A stretch of 64,000 nt of DNA, from positions 1 through 64,000 of the forward strand of contig JAJDWA010000034.1 in NCBI GenBank assembly GCA_022825825.1. Reading direction: 5' to 3'. Below are positions 7,917-17,750 of this stretch, piece after piece. The position numbers and the translations under genes are program-made. The notes beneath the pieces were generated by a model. It did not search any database. It was not told the origin of the DNA and was given only the letters and a program-made list of their open reading frames with translations. Source of the stretch: Candidatus Poribacteria bacterium (GTDB lineage Bacteria > Poribacteria > WGA-4E > WGA-3G). Numbering within the stretch: the first letter of the stretch is position 1; each line of letters opens with the position of its first letter.

Positions 7917-9551
7917 CTACAACAACGCCCTTTCTCCAAAAGGCAACTTCGGCAAAACGCCGTTGAAATAATCCTGAATTTCGTAAATCTGCAGCACAGG
8001 TGCTTTCATCTCATAACTCGGATGCCGATATGTGCCTGCGCGACTCGCCTCTGTCCGCATCCCGTTTGACGGCGGCGAGGTAACCACAAAAACACCTAAA
8101 TCAGCTTCATCGTTCTGCATTGCGGTGCGGAAGTCACGAATATGCCCAAGCGTATAGCTTCCACCTTTCACCTGCGCAACGGCCCGACCGTAAGCCTGCT
8201 TCCCTTTTACCCGACCGAGTGGAAATCTGAACGTGCCATCTATCCCACCGTCAGCCACCTTCTTAGCATTAGATTTGAAATGCAGCACGTGCGTAACGCA
8301 CCACTCCTCGAACCCTTGTGGGTTGGTGCGTGCAAGTGCTAATGCCTGCTCTACATTTTCCGGTGTGCCAGCAATCGTAACGCTGTCCCGATGTTGCGGG
8401 AACAACCGCTCAAATTGCTGCTGCACCGCACCGATGGCGAGATAGGTTAAATCTATCCCGATCCAGTGCCTGCCTTCTGCTTCCGCTGCCATGAGCGTTG
8501 TGCCGCACCCGCAGAACGGGTCAAGGATAAGGTCTCCCTCGTTTGATGAGGCGGCGATGATGCGTTTGTAGAGTTCTATCGGTTTTTGTGTGGGATAGCC
8601 GGTGCGTTCTTTTGCTTGCCCCGAAAGCGGATTTATATCTGTGATAACATCGTGGACTCTTCGTCCCTTTGACGTTGATAAATACCTTTTGAATCGCGGG
8701 ACTTTCCCCTTCGGCGGCCAGTAAATCAATCCCTTCGCGTCCAATGCGTCTAATCTTTCGTGAACAGAGAGGGACTCATAGTTTTCAGGGGGTTGGACTC
8801 CTTCAGGCCACGCTTCTTTTTCGGGGACTGCCCAGTGTCTGCCCACAGCAGTTGGATCCACACTGCGCCAAGGTTTCCCTGATTCACCTTGACTTACGCT
8901 AGCTCCTGTTAGGGTGACAACTTGGTAGCGACCTTTTTCGTCCTCATAGCGATAAAACTTTTCTAAATATTCGGGATCGTGTTCTGTATAAACTGGGTTC
9001 CATACTGCCTTATTGCTCTTGCTATAGAACAGAATTACGTCGTGAACTCTACCGAACTGATTGCCGTCACCATGGGCATAGGTGCGTTGCCACACAATTT
9101 CATTCCTAAAGTTATTTGTCCCAAACACCGCATCTAAAACAATTTTGAGATAGTGACTTGCAGAGGGATCGCAGTGGAGGTATAGACTACCAGTCCCCTT
9201 GAGTATTCTGTGCATCTCCACAATCCGAATGCCCATCATCACAAGGTATGCCATCATCGGTGTTTCGTTGAGGAATTTTCGTAAACCCTGTATCGTATCA
9301 CCTACCTGCCCGCCGACATCTACCAGTAGCTCGTTATATGCATCTTCTGCTGCTTCGCCCCATGTCCACGTATCAGTGAACGCTCTCACAAGGGTATCGG
9401 GTTCGCGTCCGTGTTCGTCGCGGAACGGTACAAAATAGTCGCGTTTAGAGTTGAAAGGCGGGTCCGTAGCAATTAGGTCAATGCATGCGTCAGGGAAGTT
9501 TCGCATCTCGTTGAGGTTATCGCCGCGGATAAGGGTTCGGTTTTCGTGCAT
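7917..9551 (-). CDS. DNA methyltransferase fused to an Mrr-like nuclease domain
   Basis: A 544-residue protein. The N-terminal 400 residues are a beta-class amino-methyltransferase (N6-adenine or N4-cytosine): catalytic motif TDPPFN at 29-34 comes first and the SAM-binding motif LDPFCGCGTTL follows around 343, the order that defines the beta class. From about 415 comes a domain with FEEWCVTHVL, then GGIDGTF near 435 and AQVKGG near 461, matching the D...(E/Q)xK core of Mrr-type restriction nucleases. A fused methylase-nuclease could act as a one-protein restriction-modification system, or the domain could only bind DNA. The gene splits the polysaccharide group and has MITE-like elements on both sides, suggesting later insertion. 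Confidence 0.85.
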   Translation of the reverse strand: MHENRTLIRGDNLNEMRNFPDACIDLIATDPPFNSKRDYFVPFRDEHGREPDTLVRAFTDTWTWGEAAEDAYNELLVDVGGQVGDTIQGLRKFLNETPMMAYLVMMGIRIVEMHRILKGTGSLYLHCDPSASHYLKIVLDAVFGTNNFRNEIVWQRTYAHGDGNQFGRVHDVILFYSKSNKAVWNPVYTEHDPEYLEKFYRYEDEKGRYQVVTLTGASVSQGESGKPWRSVDPTAVGRHWAVPEKEAWPEGVQPPENYESLSVHERLDALDAKGLIYWPPKGKVPRFKRYLSTSKGRRVHDVITDINPLSGQAKERTGYPTQKPIELYKRIIAASSNEGDLILDPFCGCGTTLMAAEAEGRHWIGIDLTYLAIGAVQQQFERLFPQHRDSVTIAGTPENVEQALALARTNPQGFEEWCVTHVLHFKSNAKKVADGGIDGTFRFPLGRVKGKQAYGRAVAQVKGGSYTLGHIRDFRTAMQNDEADLGVFVVTSPPSNGMRTEASRAGTYRHPSYEMKAPVLQIYEIQDYFNGVLPKLPFGERALL

Positions 9552-9589
9552 GGGGTTATCTATCTTTTTATTTTTTCATCAACGTTGAT

Positions 9590-9708
9590 AGGACTTACGC
9601 AATTTTCAAGGTTTTCCAATAATTATGGCTCAAACGCTGTAATTTTTAGCTGAATTCTGAGTTTTCAGCGCGTTTACAAAACGCGCCTACCGTTTGTGCG
9701 TAAGTCCT
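9590..9708. mobile_element. MITE with perfect 12-bp terminal inverted repeats
   Basis: A 119-bp element bounded by AGGACTTACGCA at 9590-9601 and its exact reverse complement at 9697-9708. The interior includes a GCGCGTTT/AAACGCGC hairpin followed by CTACCG, the same motif found in the other repeat families. Single copies of the terminal sequence also occur near 51353-51364 and 56097-56108, presumably remains of related elements. No coding capacity. Confidence 0.8.
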
Positions 9709-9715
9709 GGTTGAA

Positions 9716-10939
9716 TTAGATTTCGGCGTAAACTTGCTCCAGACGTTCAACGAGTACAGGCCAATCATAACTTGCTTCAACCCGCTTCCTACCAGCATCA
9801 GCCATGTTTTGCCGAATATCAGGGTTTTCAATGAGATGAATGACACGTTCAGCAAAAATTTCAGGAGTATCGGCAATAAGAAGTTCTTTACCAATTTCCA
9901 CTTCCATCCCCATAGCACCAATTGAAGTTGTAACAATGGGAGTCCGCATTGCCATTGCCTCTAAGTTCTTTGTTTGAATACCCGACCCTGCACGTAACGG
10001 GGCAACAAAAATGGATGTCTTGTTGAAATAGGGGCGAACATCTGGAACATAACCTGTAACAACGACCCCTTTCTGTGTAGCAAGTTTACGCACCTGTTCA
10101 GTCGGATGATTACCGACAATAAAAAAAGTAGTATCTGGATGCTGTTTCTGTATCAATGGAAATATACTATCACAGAAGTAGATGACTGCATCAGAGTTCG
10201 GAAAATAGTTCATAGTTCCAGTGAAAAGCAAGTTTTTTGCCGGATCCCCTGAGACAGTAGGTTTCAATTGGTCTATCTCAACACTGTCTTTCCCGTTAAC
10301 TTGATGTGGGTGGAAATATTTGAGATCAACGCCCATAGGAACGACCGATAAATTGAGCGTGTTATCCTGATTCAGCAAGTAATCACGATCAAAGTTTGCA
10401 ACAACAGTGCCACGGTCAAACGCTTTCATAATATCAACTTCATAACGACGGACCCGTTTTTCCTCCAATTTTACCAAAAAACGTTTTGGGGTGCAATCCA
10501 ATTTTGCGCGGCGGCTCAAGTTTAAAGCCAACGAATCACATAAATCTAAAACTTTTGCTGTCCCTTTAGTCCGTGTTACATATTGTCCCATCCGAAAGAG
10601 TTGTGCATGGATGAGTTCAAAGTTCTCCTCTGCAAGAAGTTGGTCAATTTTACGTTGCATTTGTGGTGAATACCAATAGTGTACTTGCAAAGGTAACCGT
10701 GAAAGGCAATGGACTGCTGTATTAAGGCGTGCAAGCGCGGGGCGAAATCTAACCCATTCCACGCGCTCACAGAAAGTGTTTAGGTGTTCAATCCCTTCAA
10801 TGTCAGCGTCTGACTCGGCAAAGAAGACGAGGGTAACATCATGCCGTTTTGAAAGTTGTTTGATAAAATGGTATGATCGAATGCGGTCACCTCGTTGTGG
10901 TGGGTAAGGGGACCGCAAACTCAAAAATAGGATTCGCAT
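9716..10939 (-). CDS. Glycosyltransferase (GT4-like, Stp1/PEP-CTERM-associated sugar transferase type)
   Basis: A 407-residue GT-B glycosyltransferase that adds sugars to a lipid-linked glycan on the cytoplasmic face. The start MRILFLSLRSPYPPQRGDRI and the following SYHFIKQLSKRHDVTLV match the donor-side opening seen in the TIGR03087-like Stp1 family. The C-terminal half has LLFTGTMNYFPNSDAV, VTGYVPDVRPY and the sugar-nucleotide segment VAPLRAGSGIQTKNLEAMA, typical of GT4 enzymes. It is probably the first gene of the polysaccharide group and is separated from the epimerase by the inserted methylase-Mrr gene. Sugar specificity is not readable. Confidence 0.88.
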   Translation of the reverse strand: MRILFLSLRSPYPPQRGDRIRSYHFIKQLSKRHDVTLVFFAESDADIEGIEHLNTFCERVEWVRFRPALARLNTAVHCLSRLPLQVHYWYSPQMQRKIDQLLAEENFELIHAQLFRMGQYVTRTKGTAKVLDLCDSLALNLSRRAKLDCTPKRFLVKLEEKRVRRYEVDIMKAFDRGTVVANFDRDYLLNQDNTLNLSVVPMGVDLKYFHPHQVNGKDSVEIDQLKPTVSGDPAKNLLFTGTMNYFPNSDAVIYFCDSIFPLIQKQHPDTTFFIVGNHPTEQVRKLATQKGVVVTGYVPDVRPYFNKTSIFVAPLRAGSGIQTKNLEAMAMRTPIVTTSIGAMGMEVEIGKELLIADTPEIFAERVIHLIENPDIRQNMADAGRKRVEASYDWPVLVERLEQVYAEI

Positions 10940-10978
10940 TTCGTATAACGACTCATATCAAGCGTCTATTTGCCAATT

Positions 10979-11173
10979 TTATGTGGAAGGCAATTCTGCT
11001 TCATCAATTAACATGACAGGAATTCCATCGCGAATTGGATAGCGACGTCGACATTCACCTTGACATACCAATTTTTGATCTGCTTCAATGTGTTCAATTT
11101 TGCCTTTACATGCAGGACACGCCAGAATATCAAGTAAGGTTTGCGATAGCGTATAGGGTTTTTCAGCATTCAA
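10979..11173 (-). CDS. Trm112-like zinc-ribbon protein
   Basis: A 64-residue protein matching the Trm112/YcaR family: LLDILACPACKGKIE opens a zinc-ribbon that continues through VCQGECRRRYPIRDGIPVML. Trm112 in eukaryotes and archaea activates methyltransferases. The bacterial homologues are common small proteins, often beside lipid A or polysaccharide genes, and their function is uncertain. The four-cysteine pattern (CPAC, CQGEC) is intact. It lies 39 bp upstream of the glycosyltransferase and 63 bp downstream of secA, on the same strand. Confidence 0.85.
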   Translation of the reverse strand: MNAEKPYTLSQTLLDILACPACKGKIEHIEADQKLVCQGECRRRYPIRDGIPVMLIDEAELPST

Positions 11174-11236
11174 AACAGTTCTCCTAAATGTTAACGGATT
11201 GAGTAGAGTTCATGTAAATTAATATCTTTAGCGACC

Positions 11237-13930
11237 TTACTGACCATGGCATTTCTTATATTTTTTTCCACTGCCGCATGGGCAGGGGGCGTTTCGTCCG
11301 ACTTTTTGTGTTTTTCCCATTGCCTGCTGTGAGGCAAATTCTGCTGAGGTTTGAGCATCATAATTGGCAGCTCTACGCGGCGGTGTTCGGCGTGAACTTC
11401 CTGATCTTCTGTTAGGAACACGGCGAGGTGCTTCAGTATTAACACGCGATTTAAAGATAAATTCACTTACCTCTTTCTCAACGTTTTGATACATGGATTC
11501 AAATACACCGAGTGCCTCACTTTTGAAAACAACAATTGGGTCTTTTTGAGCATAACCTGAACCAAACCTGATACCCTCTTCAATAAAATCAATGTTATAA
11601 AGATGATCTTTCCAGTGGCTGTCAATTCTATCTAATACAAGGAGGCGTTCAAGGAGACGCATAGTCTCCGAGCCCATTTCAGTTTCACGTTGTTGATATG
11701 CAGTTTTGAGTTCTGCGATGATTTGTTCGTGAAGATCGTCAGCGGATATTTCGGTGAGTGGAGTCTGCCAAGTGGGGTTAATGGGGAAAGTGGTAGTTAG
11801 CCATTTTGTGAACTGTTCAAGCTCCTCGGTTTCACGTGGGCCTTTTTCAGGGATGACCATATCAATTTCATCATCGACGACGTTCTCAATCATTTCCCAC
11901 ACAGTTTCTTTAGGGTCTTCATCTGATAGGATAGTATCTCTCAGTGTATAAATGGTGTCGCGTTGCGCTTCCATAACGTCATCGAATTTGAGTATATTTT
12001 TGCGAATATCAAAGTTTATCTGTTCAACACGTTTCTGCGCTTTTTCGATAGATTTTGTGACCCACGGATGTTCAAGTGGAATATCTTCGTCCAGGCCGGT
12101 TCGACTCATAAGCCCTTGCAGACGTTCGGAACCAAACTTTTTCATGAGGTCATCTTCCAGTGAGAGGTAGAATCTCGATGAACCTGGGTCTCCTTGTCTA
12201 CCGGAACGTCCGCGCAATTGGTTATCAATCCGTCTGGAATCGTGCCTTTCTGTGCCAACGATATGTAATCCACCAGCCTTCAGGATATGCTCCCGATTCT
12301 TTTCGCATATTTCTTCTGCTTCAGCGAGTGCCGTTTCCCATTCCTCAGATTCCGGAGGTAACGAATTTAAGTCAACTTTTTTCTTTCGGAGTGCGTCCTT
12401 TGCCAAGCCTTCAGGATTACCGCCAAGCAAGATATCAACACCTCTACCCGCCATGTTGGTGGCAATTGTTACGGAACCTGGCATTCCCGCTTGGGCGATA
12501 ATGTCTGCCTCACGAGCATGCTCTTTAGCGTTCAATACTTGGTGCTTGATATTCCGATGTCTGGCTCTCAGTAGCTTACTTAATTTCTCAGAGTTCTCAA
12601 TTGAAATTGTCCCTACAAGAACAGGACGCCCTTTTTCGTGCTGCTCTGCAATATCGTTTAGGACAGCGTTATATTTTGCTTCCTCAGTTGTGTAGATTTG
12701 GTCGGGATTATCAATCCGAATCATCGGTTCATTTGTAGGCACAACAACGACATCCAGACCATAAATATGTGCAAACTCATTTGCCTCTGTAGCAGCTGTA
12801 CCGGTCATTCCAGCGAGTTTCTCATACATTCGGAAATAGTTTTGGTATGTAATCTTAGCAAAAGTTTCATTTTCCTGAGCGATTCTTACACGTTCTTTTG
12901 CTTCAATGGCTTGGTGGAGACCCTCACTGAGTCTACGCCCTATCTGTTTTCTGCCAGTGAATTCGTCAATAAGTAACACTTCTCCATTTTCTACTAAATA
13001 GTGTATGTCGCGTTTGTAGAGGTGATGCGCGGTTAAAGATTGATTTACATGATGAACCAGCATGATGTTGTCATGATCATACAAATTTTCTAAACCGAGA
13101 CGCTGTTGTACTTCATCAACTCCCTCGTCAGTAAGCGTAACACTTCCGCGGGATTTGCCTTTCTGGTCGATTACATAGTGCTCCTCGTTACGAAGCTGGG
13201 TGACAACGCTGTTAATTTTTCTATACAGTTCAGCAGGTTTGTTGGATGGATCAGAAATAATGAGGGGTGTGCGTGCTTCATCAATAAGGATACTATCAAC
13301 TTCATCAAGGATGGCATACCGGTGGCCACGTTGGACTTTCGTATCAATGGTTAGTGCTCGATTATCATTTAGGTAATCAAACCCAAATTCACTGTGGACT
13401 CCGTAGGTAATATCAGCCTTATATGCGAGTTTTTTCTGTTCGTGTGGCATCAAGCTCAGTGTCAATCCGACAGACAGTCCAAGAAAATTGTATATTTTTC
13501 CCATCCATTCAGCATCTCTGCGTGCCAGATAATCATTGACTGTTGCGAGGTGGACACCGTTTCCGGTGAGTGCGTTCAGATAGACAGCGAGGGTAGAGGT
13601 TAACGTTTTACCTTCACCTGTTCTCATTTCAGCGATTGCACCTTGATGAAGTGCCACGCCACCGATAATTTGAACATCGTAGTGCCGCTGTTTCAATGTC
13701 CGTACCGCTGTTTCTCGCACAACGGCAAAAGCCTCCGGTAATAGTTCGTCAAGGGATGCGCCAGCATCTAATTGCCTTCGGAACCACGGGGTTTTTGCTT
13801 GAAGTTGGTTATCAGTCAGTCTTTTAATTTCGGGTTCACGCTGGTTGACAGCTTCAACGATGTCGCGAAATCGTTTTACATCACGGTCTTCCTTTGTACC
13901 GAAAACTTTGTTTATTGCTTTTTCAAACAT
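11237..13930 (-). CDS. secA: Preprotein translocase ATPase SecA
   Basis: An 897-residue SecA, the ATPase that drives unfolded preproteins through SecYEG. Walker A (MRTGEGKT) is near residue 105, the DEAD-like Walker B LDEVDS near 208, and helicase motif [18 protein letters not shown] near 490. The preprotein-binding, scaffold and helical-wing domains are present in order. The C-terminus carries the zinc-binding SEC-C motif [13 protein letters not shown], which recruits SecB or lipids, after a basic, arginine-rich linker. Length is normal and no motif is broken. Several long reading frames on the opposite strand are shadows of this gene. Confidence 0.98.
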   Translation of the reverse strand: MFEKAINKVFGTKEDRDVKRFRDIVEAVNQREPEIKRLTDNQLQAKTPWFRRQLDAGASLDELLPEAFAVVRETAVRTLKQRHYDVQIIGGVALHQGAIAEMRTGEGKTLTSTLAVYLNALTGNGVHLATVNDYLARRDAEWMGKIYNFLGLSVGLTLSLMPHEQKKLAYKADITYGVHSEFGFDYLNDNRALTIDTKVQRGHRYAILDEVDSILIDEARTPLIISDPSNKPAELYRKINSVVTQLRNEEHYVIDQKGKSRGSVTLTDEGVDEVQQRLGLENLYDHDNIMLVHHVNQSLTAHHLYKRDIHYLVENGEVLLIDEFTGRKQIGRRLSEGLHQAIEAKERVRIAQENETFAKITYQNYFRMYEKLAGMTGTAATEANEFAHIYGLDVVVVPTNEPMIRIDNPDQIYTTEEAKYNAVLNDIAEQHEKGRPVLVGTISIENSEKLSKLLRARHRNIKHQVLNAKEHAREADIIAQAGMPGSVTIATNMAGRGVDILLGGNPEGLAKDALRKKKVDLNSLPPESEEWETALAEAEEICEKNREHILKAGGLHIVGTERHDSRRIDNQLRGRSGRQGDPGSSRFYLSLEDDLMKKFGSERLQGLMSRTGLDEDIPLEHPWVTKSIEKAQKRVEQINFDIRKNILKFDDVMEAQRDTIYTLRDTILSDEDPKETVWEMIENVVDDEIDMVIPEKGPRETEELEQFTKWLTTTFPINPTWQTPLTEISADDLHEQIIAELKTAYQQRETEMGSETMRLLERLLVLDRIDSHWKDHLYNIDFIEEGIRFGSGYAQKDPIVVFKSEALGVFESMYQNVEKEVSEFIFKSRVNTEAPRRVPNRRSGSSRRTPPRRAANYDAQTSAEFASQQAMGKTQKVGRNAPCPCGSGKKYKKCHGQ

Positions 13931-14038
13931 AATTTTCTTTGAACTCCATCAAGTGTTCTCATTTCTAACAGCACCTTGTTTTAGATTATTCTACGTCAAT
14001 TGGATGTCTACCGTCCCAGCAAGGCTACCGCTGTTAGA

Positions 14039-15169
14039 TCATTTTTCTCCTATGGGCAATGATGTCCCGTCCACTTGTCCAACTGTTCCGATTGTCTCTA
14101 ATAGATTTTGTCCATCAACGTTTTTTCGAAGTATCGTGTAAATTAGTGTTGTGCCAACAGATGCTAATGAGAAGAGATAGGCAAGGACACCACCTGCAAT
14201 GCATATTAACGTAACTGTTATCAAAATGGCACAGATCGTAGTTAAGAAAGTTGCGGTCGGAAGTTGGGGGGTGTCAATGCCAAAGATAATAGTGTTGTCT
14301 TGAAAAAACAGGCTTGTAAATTTCTGAAGTGCCTCTCCCAACCATTTATTCGCAATTGCCATAGATTCTTGTATAAATGTTGTATGTAGATAGGACATCG
14401 GTAACAAGATTATTACAAGCCCAGCGAGACAGAAGATAGCCCAAATCGGCACGAAGATTAGTTTTAGAAATAATAAAAAAATACCATAGCCTACGATTCG
14501 CCAAGGCTGATTCCATACTATCGCAAAAAGTTGATATATAGTTTCAAACGCATCAGCATTGGTCGTAGCAGCAATAGCAGGCACAAAAAACAGGCTTGCA
14601 ATCAAAACAGTAATAATAAATGCAATGAGCAGTCCAATAAAAAAAGCGATGGGAGTAAATAGTGAAGCCAATACGAGAATGGGTTTGCCAAGAAATGGGA
14701 TTTTTCCGAGCAGCGCCACGCTACCGGGTACCAAGAATAGCAAAAGGACGATAGAAATCAATCCAAAAAATGATCCATAGACCGTTTTCCAATTCTGTTT
14801 TAAGAAATTTAAAGAATTCCCGACAGAATAAAAAACATCACCACGTAATTGTTCAATAGTAATCTTGGAAGCCATTGTACTGACAAGGAAAAAGATAGCT
14901 GCGAAAGCAAATAAGCCTATCCACATTGCCCCAGTTGTAAAAGGGCTTAATTCAGTTGTGGTGAACGGCAGAACGGGTAAAAGTCCGGAGGTTTTCCAAA
15001 AATTTCGTGCTTCTGTCCCATCCGTAATAAAGAGGGTAAGATAGAACAAAATTTCATAAATGAGGTAGCCGAGAAGTATTCCAGCAAGATGGATCCCTAT
15101 CCTGCGAACACTGAATCCGTAACGGTTAATTCTGGAGATATCCTTGTAATTGAAGTGGAACTGTGCCAT
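14039..15169 (-). CDS. Multi-pass membrane protein of unknown function
   Basis: I do not recognise this 376-residue protein. It has about seven hydrophobic segments separated by short polar loops, an N-terminal cytosolic stretch of about 20 residues, and a polar C-terminus ending KNVDGQNLLETIGTVGQVDG. The hydrophobic plan resembles bacterial DUF-type membrane proteins near secA or glycosylation genes, but no diagnostic motif is visible. It sits 108 bp upstream of secA on the same strand. The gap contains a nine-base inverted repeat (TCTAACAGC and GCTGTTAGA) that could act as a structural element. Confidence 0.75.
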   Translation of the reverse strand: MAQFHFNYKDISRINRYGFSVRRIGIHLAGILLGYLIYEILFYLTLFITDGTEARNFWKTSGLLPVLPFTTTELSPFTTGAMWIGLFAFAAIFFLVSTMASKITIEQLRGDVFYSVGNSLNFLKQNWKTVYGSFFGLISIVLLLFLVPGSVALLGKIPFLGKPILVLASLFTPIAFFIGLLIAFIITVLIASLFFVPAIAATTNADAFETIYQLFAIVWNQPWRIVGYGIFLLFLKLIFVPIWAIFCLAGLVIILLPMSYLHTTFIQESMAIANKWLGEALQKFTSLFFQDNTIIFGIDTPQLPTATFLTTICAILITVTLICIAGGVLAYLFSLASVGTTLIYTILRKNVDGQNLLETIGTVGQVDGTSLPIGEK

Positions 15170-15382
15170 GTTTTCGCCAGATTAGCTGATGTGTGTTGCT
15201 GCATTAGAATTATTGTGCTGTGACAACGCCCTTTCGCTTTATTATAATACTATAATTTACCCAATTGTGTCAAGTATTTATTTCGGAGTAAAGTATGTAA
15301 AAATATTGTCAAGCAGAGTCAAATAAACGCTGCATCGGTGTTTAGCATTCGGTTGGAATCCTGCCCTACAGTGGGTGTGAAT

Positions 15383-15895
15383 TCATATTCCCATGCGGAG
15401 AGCGACAGCTGCAAGCAGAATTAACAATGAAACCACACCCATGAGGCTGGACACAATAGACATCCGCTTGCGAAGTGGTTTGACTTGAGGGGGAAGTTCT
15501 GCTGTTTCTGGGTCTAATCCTTCAATTGCCGCCGATAACCTTGGGCCGAAGACAAAACTGTGAAGCGCGGTCAGAATAAGCAAAGCGATAAATAGTATCA
15601 GTTTGATAAGGAGTGTTCGCATGAAGGTGTTGATACCCTCAGAACCAGAAGGCGAACCTAAGTCTATTGCATCAAAGATGTTGGCAATGCCTGTAAAAAA
15701 GAGTATCCCGACACAACCCCACACAATCGGTTCAAACCGTTTGCCTATTTGTGTCAAGAGTTGGATGCGTTTGATAGGAGGTAGGTTCTGCCTGAAATAG
15801 GGCACAATTACCATTGCTAAAATAAGATTACCGCCAATCCAAACAACGGCGGCCATAACATGTATCCATCGAATTAATAACCAAAGTATTTCCAT
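15383..15895 (-). CDS. CopD-like four-helix membrane protein
   Basis: A 170-residue integral membrane protein with four predicted helices. The opening RWIHVMAAVVWIGGNLILAM, with a histidine in the first helix, and the later segment ALHSFVFGPRL with a second histidine fit the CopD family (copper resistance protein D domain) and the related DUF2269/HemJ-like haem or copper membrane proteins. Function is uncertain: membrane copper handling is the family label, but many members are untested. It stands alone between the unknown membrane gene and batD. Confidence 0.7.
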   Translation of the reverse strand: MEILWLLIRWIHVMAAVVWIGGNLILAMVIVPYFRQNLPPIKRIQLLTQIGKRFEPIVWGCVGILFFTGIANIFDAIDLGSPSGSEGINTFMRTLLIKLILFIALLILTALHSFVFGPRLSAAIEGLDPETAELPPQVKPLRKRMSIVSSLMGVVSLLILLAAVALRMGI

Positions 15896-16020
15896 TTATG
15901 AGATTCCTTATTTATGTGAAAGAGTAGTGTTCTTAAAAAGCACCAAGTCACCGTTGGGTATGCTGATGATTCTCTGACCTATTGGATAGTCCAGTCTAAA
16001 TTTGTGGATATAAGCAATAG

Positions 16021-16064
16021 GCGGGAATCGGAGTTCCCGCCTACCCTGGACAAGATTTTTGTCC
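16021..16064. repeat. Paired hairpins in the batD downstream gap
   Basis: Two small hairpins follow one another: arms GCGGGAA/TTCCCGC at 16021-16040, then GGACA/TGTCC at 16048-16064, with CTACC between them. The GCGGGAA...CCTACC arrangement resembles the core of the GGTTAGGAAACC elements and is probably a diverged relative. The gap 15896-16120 shows no convincing gene. Confidence 0.5.
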
Positions 16065-16120
16065 GAGCGATCTCCGAATCGCGACCTATAATATAAAGAT
16101 GGACACTCCACTATGCAAGT

Positions 16121-17734
16121 TTAAGTTTCTTCAATCTGCTGAATAACATTTTCAGATCGAGAGATTAATGTTTTCCGTTCATCTGCAGAAAGCGGTACCG
16201 GGGCAAACCGATGATAGTCGCACTTTGTGAGGATATCTATCAATTCCTTAAAAATAGTATCTGAGACTCCCATTTGTGTGCAAATTTCTTGGATTTCTGC
16301 TGTATTCAATTGTCTATATGGAATACCTTGTCGTTCGCATAGATATTGATGCAGGTTTCGAGTTAATGCTTCACCGAAGGCGGTTGATTCGGTGTCCGTC
16401 ACGTCAGAATTGATTGCATTGAGCGTTGAAAGTGCTTTTTCTGCGGGAGTTATAGGCGTATCCGGTGTTGATCCTCTATCAGATTTTGATTTTGCACGGG
16501 ACAATAGATATCCACCGACACCGATGCCAGCAAAGATTGGTATCAGTAGAAGTAACCACAATATCCACGATGAGAAATCAGATTCACTGCCTATCACATC
16601 GTTTGGGTCAGGCAGTACGGTAATAGGAATTGAAGTCGTTTTGGTTGTTTGATATGTGTGTTTGCTCGGATTGAAAAAGGCATACTCAATTATAGGTATC
16701 TGTAAAATTCCCGCTTTTAATGGTGTAAGTACGTAAGTATAGACGCGTGCATTATCGTTAGTTGTATTTGCGAGATTTTGATGGTCAATTCTAAATCCGC
16801 TATTAGCGGGAATTTGCGGCGGGGTTACCGTTTTGATATTACCACTTCCTGTGATTTGCAATGATAGCGTAAGAGCTTTTCTCACTTGGAGTTTCTTGCG
16901 GTCAACTTGTGCGGTGATATTATATTGACCGATAGCACCTGTGAAGTTTGTGGGTTTTCGGTCTTCAGGAAGTGGTTGGACACTGAGCGGGACAGATTTT
17001 GTTTTTAACGTCTTTGGATTACCTTTTATAGGCAGTTTTAACTGAGCCGGTCGAATGAGAATTTGTCCAGTTTTTTGTGGATATAAGCGCCGGACATATT
17101 CTTGAACTTTAAATGTTTTCCCCTGCACACGCACAGTAACACCTTTCTCATTAGGGAGTTCTTCTACTAAAAAGTCAGAGAATTCAGGAAGTGAAGGAGT
17201 TAAGGGATCCAAAGTTGGCAACACAGTTGTATAAAGGTAGTGAAATCTATATTCAATTGCTTCATTGAGATAAGGTTTTTTCTTACTGATTTTAACTTGT
17301 ACTTTATGGATGCCGCCTGTAGAATCATTTACGTAAGTGTCAACTGCAGCGACAACAATTTTGCCGGGGTTTGCCAAATAAGGAACACCTTGATAAGAGA
17401 ATTGGACGTCCGAGAGTGCGATCTCACCGATCTTCTGTGGTATAAGTTCATAAGCCCACGCCATAGTAACAGCAATTTTGTCATCTACTAACCGAGGCGT
17501 TGTTTTGGAATGTAGTGGAACAGCGAGGAAATTGGGCAAAAAATTGAAAGTCGGAGAACCGATGTGTTGCATTTGCGTATTTCCCGAAATCGTAAGTTTC
17601 AAAGTTGCCTTCTCGTTTAATTGGATATGGCGCGGTGTAACCACTGCCGCGACCTTAACATCTTGGCTTTGCGCGGCTGTTGTGAAAAGCATTAGTAAGA
17701 TACTGAGGGTTATAACACTTAAATGTGATTGCAT
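16121..17734 (-). CDS. batD: BatD-like protein (Bacteroides aerotolerance family)
   Basis: About 537 residues. I start it at the ATG at 17734, because the protein then opens with a signal peptide (MQSHLSVITLSILLMLFTTA) and lies 16 bp after the upstream gene; a longer frame would overlap that gene. It has several tandem Ig-like beta domains with the family segment VQGKTFKVQEYVRRLYPQKTG, then one membrane helix around WILWLLLLIPIFAGIGVGGYL and a cytoplasmic helical tail. BatD usually works with von Willebrand proteins BatA/BatB, the TPR protein BatE and a MoxR ATPase in envelope stress tolerance. Here only BatE is adjacent, so the system may be split or reduced. Confidence 0.82.
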   Translation of the reverse strand: MQSHLSVITLSILLMLFTTAAQSQDVKVAAVVTPRHIQLNEKATLKLTISGNTQMQHIGSPTFNFLPNFLAVPLHSKTTPRLVDDKIAVTMAWAYELIPQKIGEIALSDVQFSYQGVPYLANPGKIVVAAVDTYVNDSTGGIHKVQVKISKKKPYLNEAIEYRFHYLYTTVLPTLDPLTPSLPEFSDFLVEELPNEKGVTVRVQGKTFKVQEYVRRLYPQKTGQILIRPAQLKLPIKGNPKTLKTKSVPLSVQPLPEDRKPTNFTGAIGQYNITAQVDRKKLQVRKALTLSLQITGSGNIKTVTPPQIPANSGFRIDHQNLANTTNDNARVYTYVLTPLKAGILQIPIIEYAFFNPSKHTYQTTKTTSIPITVLPDPNDVIGSESDFSSWILWLLLLIPIFAGIGVGGYLLSRAKSKSDRGSTPDTPITPAEKALSTLNAINSDVTDTESTAFGEALTRNLHQYLCERQGIPYRQLNTAEIQEICTQMGVSDTIFKELIDILTKCDYHRFAPVPLSADERKTLISRSENVIQQIEET

Positions 17735-17750
17735 TAGGGAGATATGAAAA

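Noticed and set aside
9646-9936. 96-residue frame overlapping the glycosyltransferase and MITE
   Set aside because: It reads through the MITE and out of frame with the enzyme, with no own signal.
11191-11466. 91-residue frame overlapping the end of secA
   Set aside because: Out of frame within the SecA C-terminus. SecA continues to its zinc motif without a break, so there is no frameshift.
12252-12695. 147-residue frame on the plus strand inside secA
   Set aside because: Wholly antisense to a strong, conserved gene. The sequence is serine- and phenylalanine-rich as expected of a shadow frame.
15908-16111. 67-residue frame between the CopD-like gene and batD
   Set aside because: It lies over the hairpin repeat and has no start signal or motif.
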